Origin: Aquatica leii
Lineage: Eukaryota; Arthropoda; Insecta; Coleoptera; Lampyridae
Assembly (NCBI GenBank): GCA_035610365.1
Contig: CM069432.1
Location: 240,340,104 to 240,404,103 of the forward strand
DNA length: 64,000 nucleotides
Direction of reading: 5' to 3'
Position 1 is the first letter of the stretch. Every line of letters begins with the position of its first letter. The translations under genes and the position numbers were made by a program. Positions 41,390 to 54,175 of the stretch are shown piece by piece. Under the pieces are notes generated by a model. It made no database searches and had not been told where the DNA came from. It saw only the letters and a list, made by a program, of their open reading frames with translations.

Positions 41390-43833
41390 TTGCAGAATTA
41401 TATACACGCGAGCTTCCGCCTTGTACGCTGCAAAAACGGTACAATATAGATGAAAATTGCACACAAACAATTTATTGGGCACAAAATTTACAACAAAAAA
41501 TCTGCGGGAGTGTATAATTATATCTAATAGTTTAAGAGTTACAGAATTTTAATGTAATTTTCGTGCAACTTTGCACACTTGTATCTTCTAAACTATTGAA
41601 CGTAATTGTACCTTTCCGCGGACTTTTTTATAGTAAATTTTGTTCTCTATAAAAATGTTTATGTGCAACTTTCTTCTAACTTGCACCGTTTTAGGGTACT
41701 TAATTTATCGGTTATTTTAAATTATTAAGCAAATCATTTTAATACAAAAATTGTGGCGGTTTCGATGCTGGTGTAATATTAAAACATTGACAAAGCTACC
41801 CTTAGCCGCAAAAAAAGTCACGGTGGTCACCAAAAGCAACTCGACCGAAACACACATGGTCTACTAATACGATAATTTACGTTCAAATTTGAAAATGCGT
41901 AAACGAAATAATTTAATAAACCTGATTTATAAAATTTTATGATAAAAACTATCAGCAATTACTAGTTTAAATCATAAACGATTTTACTGTAAAGTTATCA
42001 ACATAGGACGATAGTAGGTAAAATAAAATTTGAGTAAATTTTGAATGTCGAAATTGTATCAACAGTCAAACAATTGTAAAGATTATTAGCGTTATAAATC
42101 TGTTAAGACTAGAGAAAGGATTCATATTAAAGTAAATTTTATCTCTTTAATGCTTTTTTATAGTCAGTAGCGCATTTGTTTAATATTAATAGGAGAAAAA
42201 ATTGTAGAATCGGTACAAAAAAGAAAATTTAATAAAAAGGCATGTCGAATTTTCGCGTCGCGAAAAATTTTTATTGCGAGTCCAATCTGTTGTAAGTTTT
42301 CTTTAGATATGACAAGGAATCGCAAACGCGACAAACTGTTGAAAAAAAATCAATTTTTAAACTGTGGATGCACATTTTCAAAGATGAAATCGACACTTTG
42401 CAACTTTTACATCTGAAAGGATGTGGCAACGTAACTCGAATCGTGTCATAATCTTAGAAGCTGTAGAACTGCGAACCGCCATAAAACTCGGGTAAAATCC
42501 AGTAATCATTTAGTTTTGTTGTTTTTTAAAGAATGCTTATCAACTAGTTATAGTGTGGTGAAGCAATTGTCAGAAATCACGCGATATAAATTGTTTATTT
42601 AATTATTGAATGATTTATTTAATCCAAGCGTATTCAGTCAACGTCTGGCTAAATTTCTGAATGTTCCACTGTGGCTCTAAAATTTTTTGTGTCTAGAGAA
42701 AATTTTACATTTATCCGAATGCTTTCAAACGTATCTAAGCCAGCAAAAAATGAGTCAGTGGACGTGAATCACAATTTTTCGACATTTCCTCGCATAACAT
42801 GCTTGTGAGCGCAATATTATTATTTGAGCTTTGCGAAGGTGACTTTTTCCCTTGAAAATATTTTGTTATAAACTTTGATGTTTTGAGATTTTGTTGTTTG
42901 CTTTGTGTTTCTTACCGTACATCACTTGGAAAAGAAAAGCTAAACGTTACCAACACAGCCCAAATACCCATTTTTGTACTTCTCTAGAAACATTTTCTAT
43001 AAAAGATATATCCTCCAGTTTGTAATCATTTCGCTCTAAACTATTACATACTACTAAAGTTATAATTGGGAAACAACAGCCGGGACTGTTTGGATTTAGA
43101 GTTTTTAATAATAATTCAATGCCGACCACAATTCTTTTTGTACGGATAAAGGGCAAACAAATTGAACTACAAAAATAGAAAAAAATTAGTGACGCCGGCC
43201 TATTTACATGCCATGATGTTTGTTTAAGTGCATGGATTTAAGATAACGCGATCGGGTTTCTCTTTAGATATGTCACTGGAAGCTATGTTTTATCAGCGCG
43301 CAGCAATTCTTGATAATGAACGGTTTCGTTCATAATTTGTTATTACAAAAAATTTTCTATAAGTCATTGGTGTTGATGATTCATCATCTTCCAGGCATTT
43401 CATGGACAAATGTTAAATACAAACAATTGGTGAATTATCATACGACCATATTCTCGTTTAATATGTACATAGAATACTAGTTATTTGTGTTTTTTTATTT
43501 TTTTATTATTTATGTATGCATTCTTATTTTTGAAAATTGTAATAAACCTTGTTCATTATATTACGTAGGTAATATTTTGTTTGTTTTCAACACCTTCCGA
43601 TAATTGCGATTTCTGTGAATTTTTCTTTTAAACGTGACCTGTTCTATAAAGCTGCCGTTGATAGTAATATTTGTATAGTAATGTATCTTAAGCTACAATA
43701 AACTGTGCTTTTTTTATTTTAAAGTTAATTATACTGCATCTTTACAGTTTGATGTTGAATGCGTTTACTTAATTATAAGTTCATTAAAATCAAAATGTCA
43801 TTGATATGTTTACTATACATTTTTTATTCATAG
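41390..43833 (+). other. Distal part of sulfatase intron 1
   Basis: AT-rich intronic sequence without recognisable element. It ends with TTTTTATTCATAG at 43833, a good splice acceptor. Confidence 0.6.
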
Positions 43834-43993
43834 GGATGGAATGATGTTGGCTTCCACGGCAGTGATGAAATTCCAACACCTAATATTGATGCATTAGCTT
43901 ACAATGGTGTAATCTTAAATAGCCACTATGTGCAAGCTCTGTGCACGCCTTCTAGAGCTGCGTTTCTTACAGGAAAATATCCAATACATATGG
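43834..43993 (+). CDS. Arylsulfatase B-like sulfatase, exon 2
   Basis: It begins directly after ...TTCATAG and continues exon 1 in phase 0: '[20 protein letters not shown]' then [34 protein letters not shown]. The sulfatase signature C-x-P-S-R with four residues then TG is complete ([11 protein letters not shown]). Cys70 is the residue that is oxidised to formylglycine for catalysis, and Arg73 stabilises it. The exon ends ATGG|GTACGT in phase 1. The next family segment (a 'KWHLG' block) was not found before 64000, so the gene continues outside the window. No mutation damages the active-site segment. Orthologues in insects include secreted and lysosomal arylsulfatases. Confidence 0.93.
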
Positions 43994-43999
43994 GTACGT

Positions 44000-45390
44000 G
44001 AATATTCTCAACATTTTATAGTTTATTAAATTTATTGACTGAATGCTATTTTTTAAGTATATCATATTTATATCTATTTTATAAAAATCGTATCGATTTT
44101 AAATGTTAAATTAAAAACACGATTGTAAATAGTATTATTATCAAACACGCCATTAAAAAAATAATATTGTTTTTCTTTATAACATTCTAAACAAAACATT
44201 TAAGTAATTAACCATAGTATTAGAAGAAATATTATACTTACAGTCCGACAAAAATATGATTATAAATAAAACTCGCATTTTGCGGCAGCTTTGTAAATTA
44301 AAGCTTTATTAGTACATTGTTGAACAACAACTTTTTTGAATCATCACTATATCGATTACGTAGTTGAAAACTGAATTTGTACAAAATATGACCGTTTCGT
44401 ATTAATATAAAGTTATGCCGTCTTATGTGTTTACATACAATTTAAGTTGCATTATGGTACTATTCATACAAATTTGTACGGAAACAAATATTTGTTCAAA
44501 TTTGATTACATCTAGTCGGAAACTTTGCTCACAGCTTAGCTTTAATGAGGTCTAACAAATAGCATGTAATAATGTTGCACGTTATATATTTCAATATGTG
44601 AATATGAAGTAGACTAAAAATCAGTTCAGTAAAATTAGTTTGCTCAAAAACATATTTGTAATTTGCAATACAATACACGCCTTAATTAATTATTGATAAT
44701 GAAACTAATTAATTAATTCTGTTAAAATACAACTGATGAATATTGCAATTTTCCATTCTAGGTAATTCCCGTGTTGTCGTTATCACGCAAGTTAAGCTTT
44801 CGTCACAAGCTGTTATTTGATTACCTCTATTGTTAACAACGACTTCGATAACTTTTGGCATGTAAAAAAATTAAAAATATGACTTATTTTATAATTGCAA
44901 ATAAAGTTGTTTTTTAATTTAAAATTTAAGAATGGTATTTAAATTAAATTGTTACTCTTTCATAATGTTAAATTAATTTTGCAATTTTTGTAAAACAGAA
45001 ACGTTTTCTAAAAACTTGGTTATTTTAAGGTAGTAACAAACAATAAAAAACACAATATTTTCATGTAGAATATCTACAAAATATGATCAACTAAATTGGT
45101 TGTTTCCAAATGCAATTCAATCTATCACTGGCTTAAAATTTGTTTTAAACTACTGATATTGTTACATGTAAATGTAAATTAACTAGCAGATTTAGATGGT
45201 TATTCAACTGGTTACAACGGTTTGAAAACAAAAGGCCAAATGCACAAAAAACGAATCAATATTTTGCTCAAAACGCTGACTCTTATTCTGTTGACTAGGT
45301 TCCAAACGGTGTATATATGTGACCAAAACGACGGTTTATATCCAAAATCCTTCATATTGTTCGACTTGACGTTGCTACCGACTACAAATC
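44000..45390 (+). other. Intronic AT-rich sequence after sulfatase exon 2
   Basis: No further sulfatase exon, transposon protein or RNA gene was recognised. Confidence 0.5.
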
Positions 45391-45399
45391 GATTATTTA

Positions 45400-46936
45400 C
45401 CAGCGGCGGGCCATAATTACTTAGGCCGGCCCGAAGCTTTAGTAAAAATAAGTATCTAGAAAAAAAAACCGAACCTTTTCGTAGTGATTTGCACACATGG
45501 TGATTTGCAAGTTTTGTTATAATTGTATTATTATCTATATTGCTACAATATTTGAACTCCATATTCATTAGCACAAGTGCCTCTAACTTGTGTTCATCAA
45601 GCGTTATTCTCAACCAATTTTTGATATGTTTCAGTTTTGAGAAACTGCGCACGCATGAAACTTGTGTTATTGGCAGTGTTAAACGTTACTTATAAAAAGT
45701 AAAGATAACGCTATATGCTTTGGAATAAAGGTTATAGACTTCCAATGACGTTTAGTCGTCTGAATTGATTAATCTCGTGAGTTAGTTCTTCCCAAGTATC
45801 CATTTTTTATGTGACTCTTTCAGAAACACTGCTATATAATTTAGTAAAGAATATAAATTGTAGACTTCTATTATTTTATAGGTGGAATCTACTACTACAA
45901 GATTAAATACATGTGCATAACACCGCACGTGTATTTGCTCTGGAATTAGGTTTGCATATTTGCAGCGCCATCTCTTGAATTACCGATTAGGTTCTGTAAG
46001 TTAATCCTATAGTCACCTAGTGCACCACAAATCACATCTTGAATTTCTACTCCTGTAGTAGACCTGCACCTCATTATAGAAAATAGTCGCTCCTGTAGGC
46101 AATTTTGAGAAAGTGTAATGTACCGAATAATTAAAGACAGTTGATCACAGACGGCTACATCTTGAGTGGTATCAATTTGTATAGCGAACATCTTTGCATC
46201 CTCAAATGCTGTAGCAATTCCTTCTTTTATAGTCATTCCAAAACTGTCGATTATGGTATTAATTGTCGTGTTAGACAATATCGTTAGACGATGATACTTT
46301 ATTTTCCCATTTTACACCTGTCATTGATGTATGAACGTAAATTTTCATCATACTTTGAAACTAATAACAAAATCTCTAAAAAGTTGCCGCGGTCCAGTTC
46401 TGTATCTAAGAGGAACTTTGCACGTTCACTTTATTACGTCGATAATGATGAACCCAATATGACGGTTCTTTGAAATTTGCTCCTTATGTATTGTTCTCTG
46501 CTTACCTAACAAAAGCGAATTCTCATTTTGCTTTTTGTCGATGATGTCGATGCAAATGAGTGCTAACGCACTCGATGTTAGACGTAGTTAATTCTTTGAT
46601 TGTATCGTAAATGAGTTTGATGTCGCCAATGGGATTTCAGAAGCAAAACATATACACATACCTACAAATAATTGAATTATGTAATGGTAATATTTAGTTC
46701 TCATGACAATGTATAACAAAATTGAATTGTTATCCAAACGATTATATAAATTCCACAAATTTTTTGTTTATGCTGATATGTTATTTTCTCTATTGGTGAG
46801 TAGTTTTTACTGTTTCATGCAGCTTTCAGGGCTTTGGGTCTACGTTCTGCCGCGTCGGTCTGTCGGCCATGCGCCCTCTTAAAGGGACCGGCCCTTCGGG
46901 CTTTGCCCGAATGCCCGGTGGCTCTATCCGCTACTG
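45400..46936 (-). mobile_element. hAT element, internally deleted, with 8-bp target duplication
   Basis: An exact 8-bp duplication ATTATTTA flanks it (45392-45399 and 46937-46944), the length typical for hAT. The ends are CCAGCGGCGGGCC on the left and, inverted, CAGTAGCGGATAGAGCC on the right. GC-rich subterminal sequence with GGCCGGCCCGAAG (left) and a TTCGGGC-TTT-GCCCGAA hairpin (46895-46911, right) adds to the match. The encoded transposase is on the minus strand and largely deleted. Confidence 0.85.
45480..46490 (-). pseudogene. hAT (ZMYM1/DUF4371-like) transposase, internal deletion
   Basis: From about 46450 leftward in broken frames there is 'RGNFLEILLLVSKYDENLRS', then 'FEDAKMFAIQIDTTQDVAVC' then DQLSLIIRYI (the DUF4371 core 'FSIiaDeT.D...eQlsl..RYv'), and 'GALGDYRINLQNLIGNSRDG' then AANM. 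Then a gap removes the rest of the core. At 45652-45545 the C-terminal dimerisation block returns ('MRSFSKLKHIKNWLRITLDE', HKLEALVLMNME). The first catalytic Asp block is altered ('IQIDTTQD'). Nonfunctional, but both ends of the element survive. Confidence 0.82.
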
Positions 46937-46944
46937 ATTATTTA

Positions 46945-47410
46945 GTATTAATTCAAAATGCTGATTGTTTATCAAGTTTACAAGTTTAGATTTTCTGGTT
47001 ACCGGCGTTTTAAATATCCTGTATAGGTGCTTTTGCGAACATTTGACCAAATTGATGAGTTTTGAACCAAATAAAAGCATCAATTCGTATTTGATTCCGA
47101 CGTTATGTTCACAAATACTCTGATGCTAGTTGGCGTTTTGATCATGGTATGCTGTTTATTTTAAATTCACAGATAAATTAAAATTAACAAAAGATAGATA
47201 TATAAAACAAGCATGACACAAATTCAAAAAACGAAGAAGACAACGCCGTGCCCAGATTTTTGTTTTGGGGGGGGGGGGGTCTCAATAAAACAGATCTGCT
47301 AATTCAAATTTAATTAATTACCATTACATTGGCATGGGAAAGCCCGCCACTGAAAAAACTGTACTAACATATTTGTTATTAAAACTAAAAACCTCAAATT
47401 TCCAGTTGAG
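46945..47410. other. Spacer with possible short hAT-derived terminal sequence and poly(G) tract
   Basis: 47236-47353 begins CAACGCCGTGCCCAGATTTTTG and ends TGGCATGGGAAAGCCCGCCACTG (the last bases CCCGCCACTG, 47344-47353). Both resemble hAT-type ends and the piece has a 12-base G run (47268-47279). It could be a MITE or a broken element end; no target duplication is certain. Confidence 0.4.
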
Positions 47411-47415
47411 TGAAT

Positions 47416-49146
47416 TCACAATACAAAATCAAGTCTTCTAGACTTTTTATGAGCAAATTCGGTTATAACATCATCAGTTGGGATGATGACATCTTTGTGA
47501 ATTGCGACAGCTGTTATTAAGTCACATAGAGGTGCCTGTAGGACTTTGCATACTGTTAATGTTGCTGGAAATACCTTCAATAAAAAACAGAGTGATACCA
47601 CGAATTCGCTGGCAAGAGCAGATCTCAGAAAAGAAGAAACTTTGGTTGAGGTCTCCATATCCAGGTCTGTGCTGAATTGTTCTAAAGTCTCAATAATAGA
47701 TTTAAAAATTTGTTTAAATTTTAACAAGCCGTTGTGATTTTCCACCCACCGCGTTTCACACATTGATGTTAATTTCTGACATGTTGCATCAGGAAAGTTG
47801 GTCCTAATGCGTGCCTGAACGAAGCTTGTTCGCTTTGGAGATGCTCTCAAAAAATTTTCGATTGCTTTCACAGTTCCTATACAATTTCTTATAGAAGGTA
47901 CATTACATGAATGACAAACGGCTAAGTTTAAAGAATGAGAGCTACAATGGACAAACAGAGCTCGAGGAAATGATTTCCGTATTATTGCTTGAACGCCATT
48001 AAAAGCACCTTTCATCACAGCTGCACCATCGTACCCCTGTCCCACCATATTGTTGCAGTCAATGTCAAGGTTTTTCAGGGAAGCTATGATCGTGTCAGCC
48101 AATGGTTGTGCAGTTGTATTATCGACCTTTACAAATCCGAGTAAATCTTCTTTCACCACATAACAAGTTTCGACCTTTTTTGTGTATCTAACACATAATG
48201 AAAGTTGTTCGTGTCCCGAAATATCAGAAGTTTCGTCTACTAAAACGGAGAACACCTTCGCTTCATTTAAACATTTTACAATTTCCTTCTGAATTATTTC
48301 CCCGAAAATTGATATCAGATCATTTTGGACCTTAGCGCTCATATATGTCGCGTTCAGAGCAATGTTTTCGCAGTGTTTGAGCAATTTTGTATCACCACAT
48401 TTCATCCTCATTCTTAAGATGGCTCTAAAATTGCCGTCATTTGTGACTGGCTCCTCATCAGTCACAGAAACAGGGCCAGAATCGTTTGTTCCTCTCAAAG
48501 CCAGTTCTTGACGCCCACAAAACTTTATAGTTTCCACAATTAAAAATAATTTTTCTCTATTTTTGTCTACTTGCTTTCTTCTCCCTGAGTCAATAACGTT
48601 CCTGATATCCAAGTGTTGGTTTAGCATAGTTTTCAAAAAGTTGGAGCCCTTAACCACATCTTTGTGATGGCATTGTTTCGATTGATGGGATTCGAAGTCT
48701 TCGATTGCGTGTTTCGATTTCTTATACGGAACTGTCACAAGAGATTTGGAAGCCTGATTGGCTCCTTTTCCTACGGTGTGATGTGAAAAAATTACGGGTA
48801 CCTATCAAGCCATTGCCTTTGAAATCGAAGGTTTTTCTTCCCACTTACGCTTACTGGAAATTTTAAATCTTTCTCTGGCGTCCACGGAGTACTCAGCAAC
48901 TTAAATTTTAAGTCATCATCTAATTGGTTACCTACATAGTTTCCCAAATCAAAGTGGTGAATTAGTAAGTAGCTTTCTTTAGGTCTTACTTCTCTGATCT
49001 CAGTACACGTAGAAAAAGAAGACGATGTGCTTGCCTCAGAGACAATAGGTCTAGCAGATGTAGATGAGTCCTTGCAGTGTTTGTCTTTTGAGCCTTTGTA
49101 AAATAGGTAAACAGTGACGCTTGCAATGTAGTACGTTTAGACATCT
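47416..49146 (-). pseudogene. hAT (DUF4371/ZMYM1-like) transposase, N-terminus broken, C-terminus cut
   Basis: An open frame of 440 codons (48738-47416) carries the DUF4371 core: 'AKVFSVLVDETSDISGHEQL' then SLCVRYT (catalytic Asp), 'MVGQGYDGAAVMKGAFNGVQ', 'RALFVHCSSHSLNLAVCHSC' (the C/H-rich block) and 'LTSMCETRWVENHNGLLKF'. Upstream in broken frames to ATG 49146 there is a TTF-type zinc-finger region ('DLGNYVGNQLDDDLKFK'). The frame ends at 47416 with 'DDVITEFAHKKSRRLDFVL', so the usual C-terminal dimerisation domain with the catalytic Glu is missing. The long intact core suggests a fairly recent element; the missing C-terminus and N-terminal stops make it inactive as read. Confidence 0.83.
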
Positions 49147-49149
49147 TGA

Positions 49150-49440
49150 TGATCAATGATCTAAAAAAATAGTACTATAACAATATATTACATACTAGAA
49201 GACTTGTGTCGATTTCTTTTTAATTTTCCCATGACAAAAAATAAGTTTTGACGATTAAAAGGTAATTTATACTCACCATGAATGAAAAATCGTTATTTCC
49301 TATATTGTATCACGTGTATTGCACTGCACAGGTCTTCACTCGTCGAGCACAAAAAGCCGAATGACGGCACGCGAAGACAGATAGGTAATAGGCAGCAGCG
49401 ACAGGGACGGCGAGGCGAGTTGGGTGGGAATTCGTTGTTG
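49150..49440. other. Possible upstream region of the hAT gene, locally GC-richer
   Basis: 49330-49450 is more GC-rich than its surroundings (GACGGCGAGGCGAGTTGGGT). No inverted repeat end of the hAT element was found. Confidence 0.35.
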
Positions 49441-49449
49441 ACATGCGGC

Positions 49450-50335
49450 GTTGGAAGAACAACTAAAATCAACAACAGAACAAGAGAAAGTGGAAATTGA
49501 AAAAATATTAAAGTTTATGCTAAAAATGAATAAAGATTTGAAATAAATGAAACAACAAAAAATAATTAGCAGATACAAATTGAGAAATACAAAATTATGC
49601 AACGCAAGTCGCTATGTTGCAGCAAAAACTAAAAAATACAACACAAGTAAAAGAATAATGATAAACTTGTATATGAAGAAAGAAGACAAAATCTAGAAGA
49701 ACAATTGGAAACAGCTGAATCACGTTTAGAGATGCATGAACGTAAAAAACCAAAATTAGATTATGTAATAGCAAGAACACACACAAAGGCTAAGAATGAT
49801 GAAAATTAAAGAAAAACCGGAAAATCTTTTGCAAGAAAAGGTGGCAATAGTCACATGTGTAAAGAAATCATATAGTTAATAACAACAGAAAATAAGCAAT
49901 AAATATAGCAAAAGTAAGAATTTTATACAGACGCACATTTACATAAATAGTGATGTAACTTATACCAAACGAAAAATTCAGCGTGAGATAAGATTAAGAG
50001 CAAAAAATGAAGAAAAAGCAGCTAACAAAACCACCAAGAATTAGCGATTAACTATAAAATTTTTGTATAGGTTACAGAAGAAAACGCATTAGGCAAAAAA
50101 AATAATATGAGTTAAAAAAAGTAAAGTGTTGTGTATATAGCCAAAAAAGCACAGATAGTAGCAAATAAAGGCAATACCAAGAAATTATACGCAAATGTAA
50201 AAGAAATTAAGTCAAAGATTAAAACCAAGTGACATAATCAAAAATGAAAAAAGTGCAATATTGACAACTGTAGAGGAACAACTTCAAAGATAGATGGGAC
50301 ACTTCAGTAAAATAATAAACATAAATAAAAGGGGA
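49450..50335 (+). pseudogene. Degenerate LINE fragment
   Basis: In broken frames: a coiled-coil-like stretch 'YEERRQNLEEQLETAESRLE' (about 49670), 'TYTKRKIQREIRLRAKNEEK' (about 49962), and at 50170-50320 'IIKNEKSAILTTVEEQLQRW' (one stop at the Trp) followed by MGHFSKIINI. The last block is the conserved 'pI+dk.g.iltt.eeqlqRW.eHF..iLN' segment between endonuclease and RT of many LINEs. The RT itself is missing after 50330. Confidence 0.6.
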
Positions 50336-51811
50336 ACCGTGTCTATATTGTAACCGAAATTGTCAACGTTTTGCCAATATCGTTCAAAACTGTAGTCACG
50401 ATTGATGTTATTATGATAATTCTGTAGTGGTTCTTTGTCAGATTGTAGTTTGTTTCAAGGTCATCGATTTCTATCTTTCTTATTTAAGAGTTTAGCACCT
50501 GGCTCAGTTTACAAGTTAATTACCTAACGCTTTAGAGGTTCTTAGTTAGATTTCTTCTTCTTCAATTTCTCTCATGCCTTCATGAAGCCTCTTACTAACG
50601 TGAACGAAATTTTGGTAATTTCATTTACAACATTGACTTGATCCAATTTCCGAAAACGTTTTTATCTTACTATAAATTCAGACAGTGGAAGTCTTCGCTA
50701 TTACAGATATCAGCTTATTTAGCAACATAAGCGATAGTAACTTGTATCAGTAGCCTGGCAAGTGCTGTTTTTTGCATTTTCTAGGGTTCGGCTTCACCTC
50801 GGCTTACAAATATGCTCATACTCGCAAAATAATTTGAAGACGTGTAATACATAAAATTGTTTATGCTAACCTTTATATAATTTTTTTTTAAAACCGTTGT
50901 TTAAATGTATGTTTTTAATAAAATTTAATAACAATTGTTGATTAAATGAGATCTCTAATAACGAAATTCAGTTAATTGCGAAATATATTTGACAATTACA
51001 TAACTTCATTGCAATTTAACTTTTTTAGCATTTTGTTACAAGCTTTAGCTGGTTACGAACCTGCACGGCCAACTCTCAACAGTCGGAGAGAGGGTAGGGT
51101 TGCTAGAGGTAAATAAAAGATAATTAAGGGCGCCAGAGCCTATCCAAAGTAAGTTCCTGCTTGCTCACCACAGGAATGGTAATAAACTTGTAACTATGAT
51201 GTTAAGTTCGTAACTGCTGAAAGAAACGACTAAAATGGAAAAGAAACTCGATCATTAACAACAATGGTACTTTAATTCCTCTACAAAAATAAATGTAGTA
51301 ACAATTAAGTAGTTCAATATAAGTCCGTGCTGCAGAGAATATAGAACAGAGGATAGCAGCAGGATCGGCAACTTACACTACACGTCAAACAAGCGTGTAA
51401 GGACTATAACATGTATATAATTTTATCAACAAGTAACATTAACAATGATGATTGATTGTAGATATAGGCAGCAAGCGATAAGTAATTTATCTAACTTAAT
51501 TTAGTAACAAACACAAGTAACAAATCAATTAGCACGTACAATTAGCAAATATAATAAGTCGTGAGTTACCGTAGCGATCACGTATAAATAAGAAAAAAAT
51601 TTGACTTACCAAGTTCCAGAGTGCTGTCAGAAAAACGTTTTTCCTACGGCCTCCTACAATTAAACTTCCTGAAAAATATAGACGTGTCTACCTGGCGACT
51701 CACAAACTACAAATAAAGACACATTTAAAGGACAGTAAACGAACCGACACTTATCGTATGCTGTTACATTACGGTACGAATATGATGGTATTAAACAATT
51801 TCCTCCGAATA

Positions 51812-51965
51812 GAATTCCATCAAATCCAATAATTAGGATCTTCCGGATAAGGTAATAGTCATCGGTGTTAAGTTACGGCCTTCGACTCGAATTCCCTCGT
51901 ATTCGATAATTAGAATCTCCCAAATAAGGTGATCGTCACCAAAGTTAATTTACGGCCTTCGAATA
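51812..51965. repeat. Two tandem units of 77 bp
   Basis: Both units begin GAATTCC and contain ATAATTAG(G/A)ATCT and ATAAGGT(A/G)AT, ending in TTACGGCCTTCGA. They diverge at about one in four positions. The next bases (GAATATTTG) start a third unit that breaks off. Confidence 0.75.
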
Positions 51966-52316
51966 TTTGTTTGAAGAAATAGTAATACGAAACGGACTCC
52001 TCATTAATAAGTAATAATTAGAACTAGATATGCGCACGAGGCGGAATGGCTGTCAAAATACAGGAAATTACAACGCAGTTTTAATAAATGAAAAGTTACA
52101 ATCTTACCCGGTGTCGACGCAAACAAATTTTACATGTATTTCACTTATTGATTGATCACCATGGTGGTGTATAATTGTAGAAGAGGTTTACTTGTCAAAT
52201 CCACCGGCCATTTCAAGTAGTTTCCAAGTTGAAGAGCACGTCGTAAATGACAGTCACGCGTAAAAGATAGTTAGCGGTTGTCAAAACTCGAATCTAATTT
52301 CACGTCGCAAATCCAT

Positions 52317-52392
52317 AGGCGTACCTAACGAAGATTTCAACCGTAACAACAAAGGCGTACTTAATGAAAATTACCGTAACAATTTGTAAGAG
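52317..52392. repeat. Two tandem units of 36 bp
   Basis: AGGCGTACCTAACGAAGATT and AGGCGTACTTAATGAAAATT, each followed by ...ACCGTAACAA. Confidence 0.65.
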
Positions 52393-54049
52393 GTAAGAAA
52401 ATTTATTGCATTTGTTTTTTTTTTTAAATTGTTAGTGTTATTCTAAACAATAACACAGATAATTGTATATGTCAGTATTAATAATTCTGATACAAATACC
52501 AGATGACGTAAAAAAACAATGATTAGTACTAGTACCAACTTTTAGTTCCACTGCAGTTGAATTCGCAAGGTAGAAGAAAAGTGGCTCAATTTAGCGTTTT
52601 AGAAGTAAAAGAAGTAGAAAAAAGGATTTACGTAGTTCGCTTATGTCAAAAAAATGCCAAAAAGTCAGTGACTTAAAACAATATTACAATGGTATCATAA
52701 AAAACAGTTTAAAAGAAACGTAATGATGTTTTAAAAGCTAAAAGTACAAGAATCTACTAAAGGAAAATTGTCAAGGCAGAAAAAGTTTGCTGTTTTTACA
52801 TAGTAAAACTAATGTACAAACGTAGAATCGTTTATAGTTTTAGGTAATACATATTTTTTTTTTATTTAACTTAAAATAGTAAATACACACTAACATCTAA
52901 AAGTAGTTTTTCTACGAATAAGAAGTACGACATATTGTATGTTTATTAACGGTTAGGCAACGTTGTGCATTCCTTGTAACTAATTTAATTTTATACGCGT
53001 TTCTTGTGTTGCGCTTTGGTGCTTTTGACTAGTTGTTTATGCGGTTTATTGCTTCCCGTGAAGGTGTTGTTGGCAGAAAATATGCAAATTAACTTAAAGA
53101 AGTGAGGATTTGTGAACAGTAATCAAATTTTTTAACCGCATGAGATTTCAAAAAAGACCAAATTCTAGTTGGTTTGGTAGCTAATACTTAATATATTCAA
53201 AAAATAATTCCACACTTTGCTACGGTAAAACGTAAACTTTGCACCCGAGTAAAGTGCGGCCAATTAACTGTGACTAATCAACAGTAGCGAAGGGGACGGC
53301 AGCTCAAAGTTTCGGCGAGTATAAGGATGTAGTACTTAAGGAAAATCAGACTATTGCTTATGTGCCAATTAAAATCCAATTAACAAAGCGCCAGAACGGG
53401 AAGTAAAGAAAACTCCAAGAATCCGTATTTACTTGATTACACTTAAAGTAGGAAAATTGAATAACACTAATCTAACAATGAGTATATTTATTGCAACCAT
53501 AATCATTTAAAAGAGTAAAGAGAAAATATACATTGAGCAGTTGTTCGCAAACCAGTAACACAATAATTTCAGTCATATCAAAATTTTAAATTAGGCCACA
53601 CCTCGTACACGTAGGTAATAAATGTATTAACGTTGAATTTAGTAAATTAAAGTTGGTAAATACAAAAAAATTAAGTTAACACAAAATTACAGTGATTACA
53701 CAACAAGAGTCAAAGCGCACCGTTGATAATTTGATAGATAATTACAAAAAAATTAATCGTAATAACATTACTTTATATTTAGTCGCCCATACATACGATC
53801 GACACCAAATCAAGTAATCAAATATAGAAAGAATGTACTTACTTTGTTTCCAATGTGATTAGCGCTAATAGGGTACTCAAAACATTTTCTTAAAAATGCT
53901 GAAAATTAAGCTAATAAACATACAACCCTGCTATTATAACCAACTGAACGTTGCATTTAATGACAAAGTGCGCTAAGTTTACAGAAGTTCTTTAACTGAT
54001 ACTCATCAGATGTACCATCAATTATTTGTCTCAGCAGAGAATATGTAAA

Positions 54050-54175
54050 CGTTGGATTCGATTTGTTCATCCGATGAATGGTAGTTGCTGACATGATTAC
54101 ATCTATCTAACACGATTTAATGCTTGCATCCGTGTATGCTTTAGTTTTAGATCCAATTAATAAGCAATTTGTTAC
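54050..54175. repeat. Dispersed repeat, copy B (first block)
   Basis: GAATGGTAGTTGCTGACATG... matches 14169-14290 with scattered changes. Confidence 0.6.
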
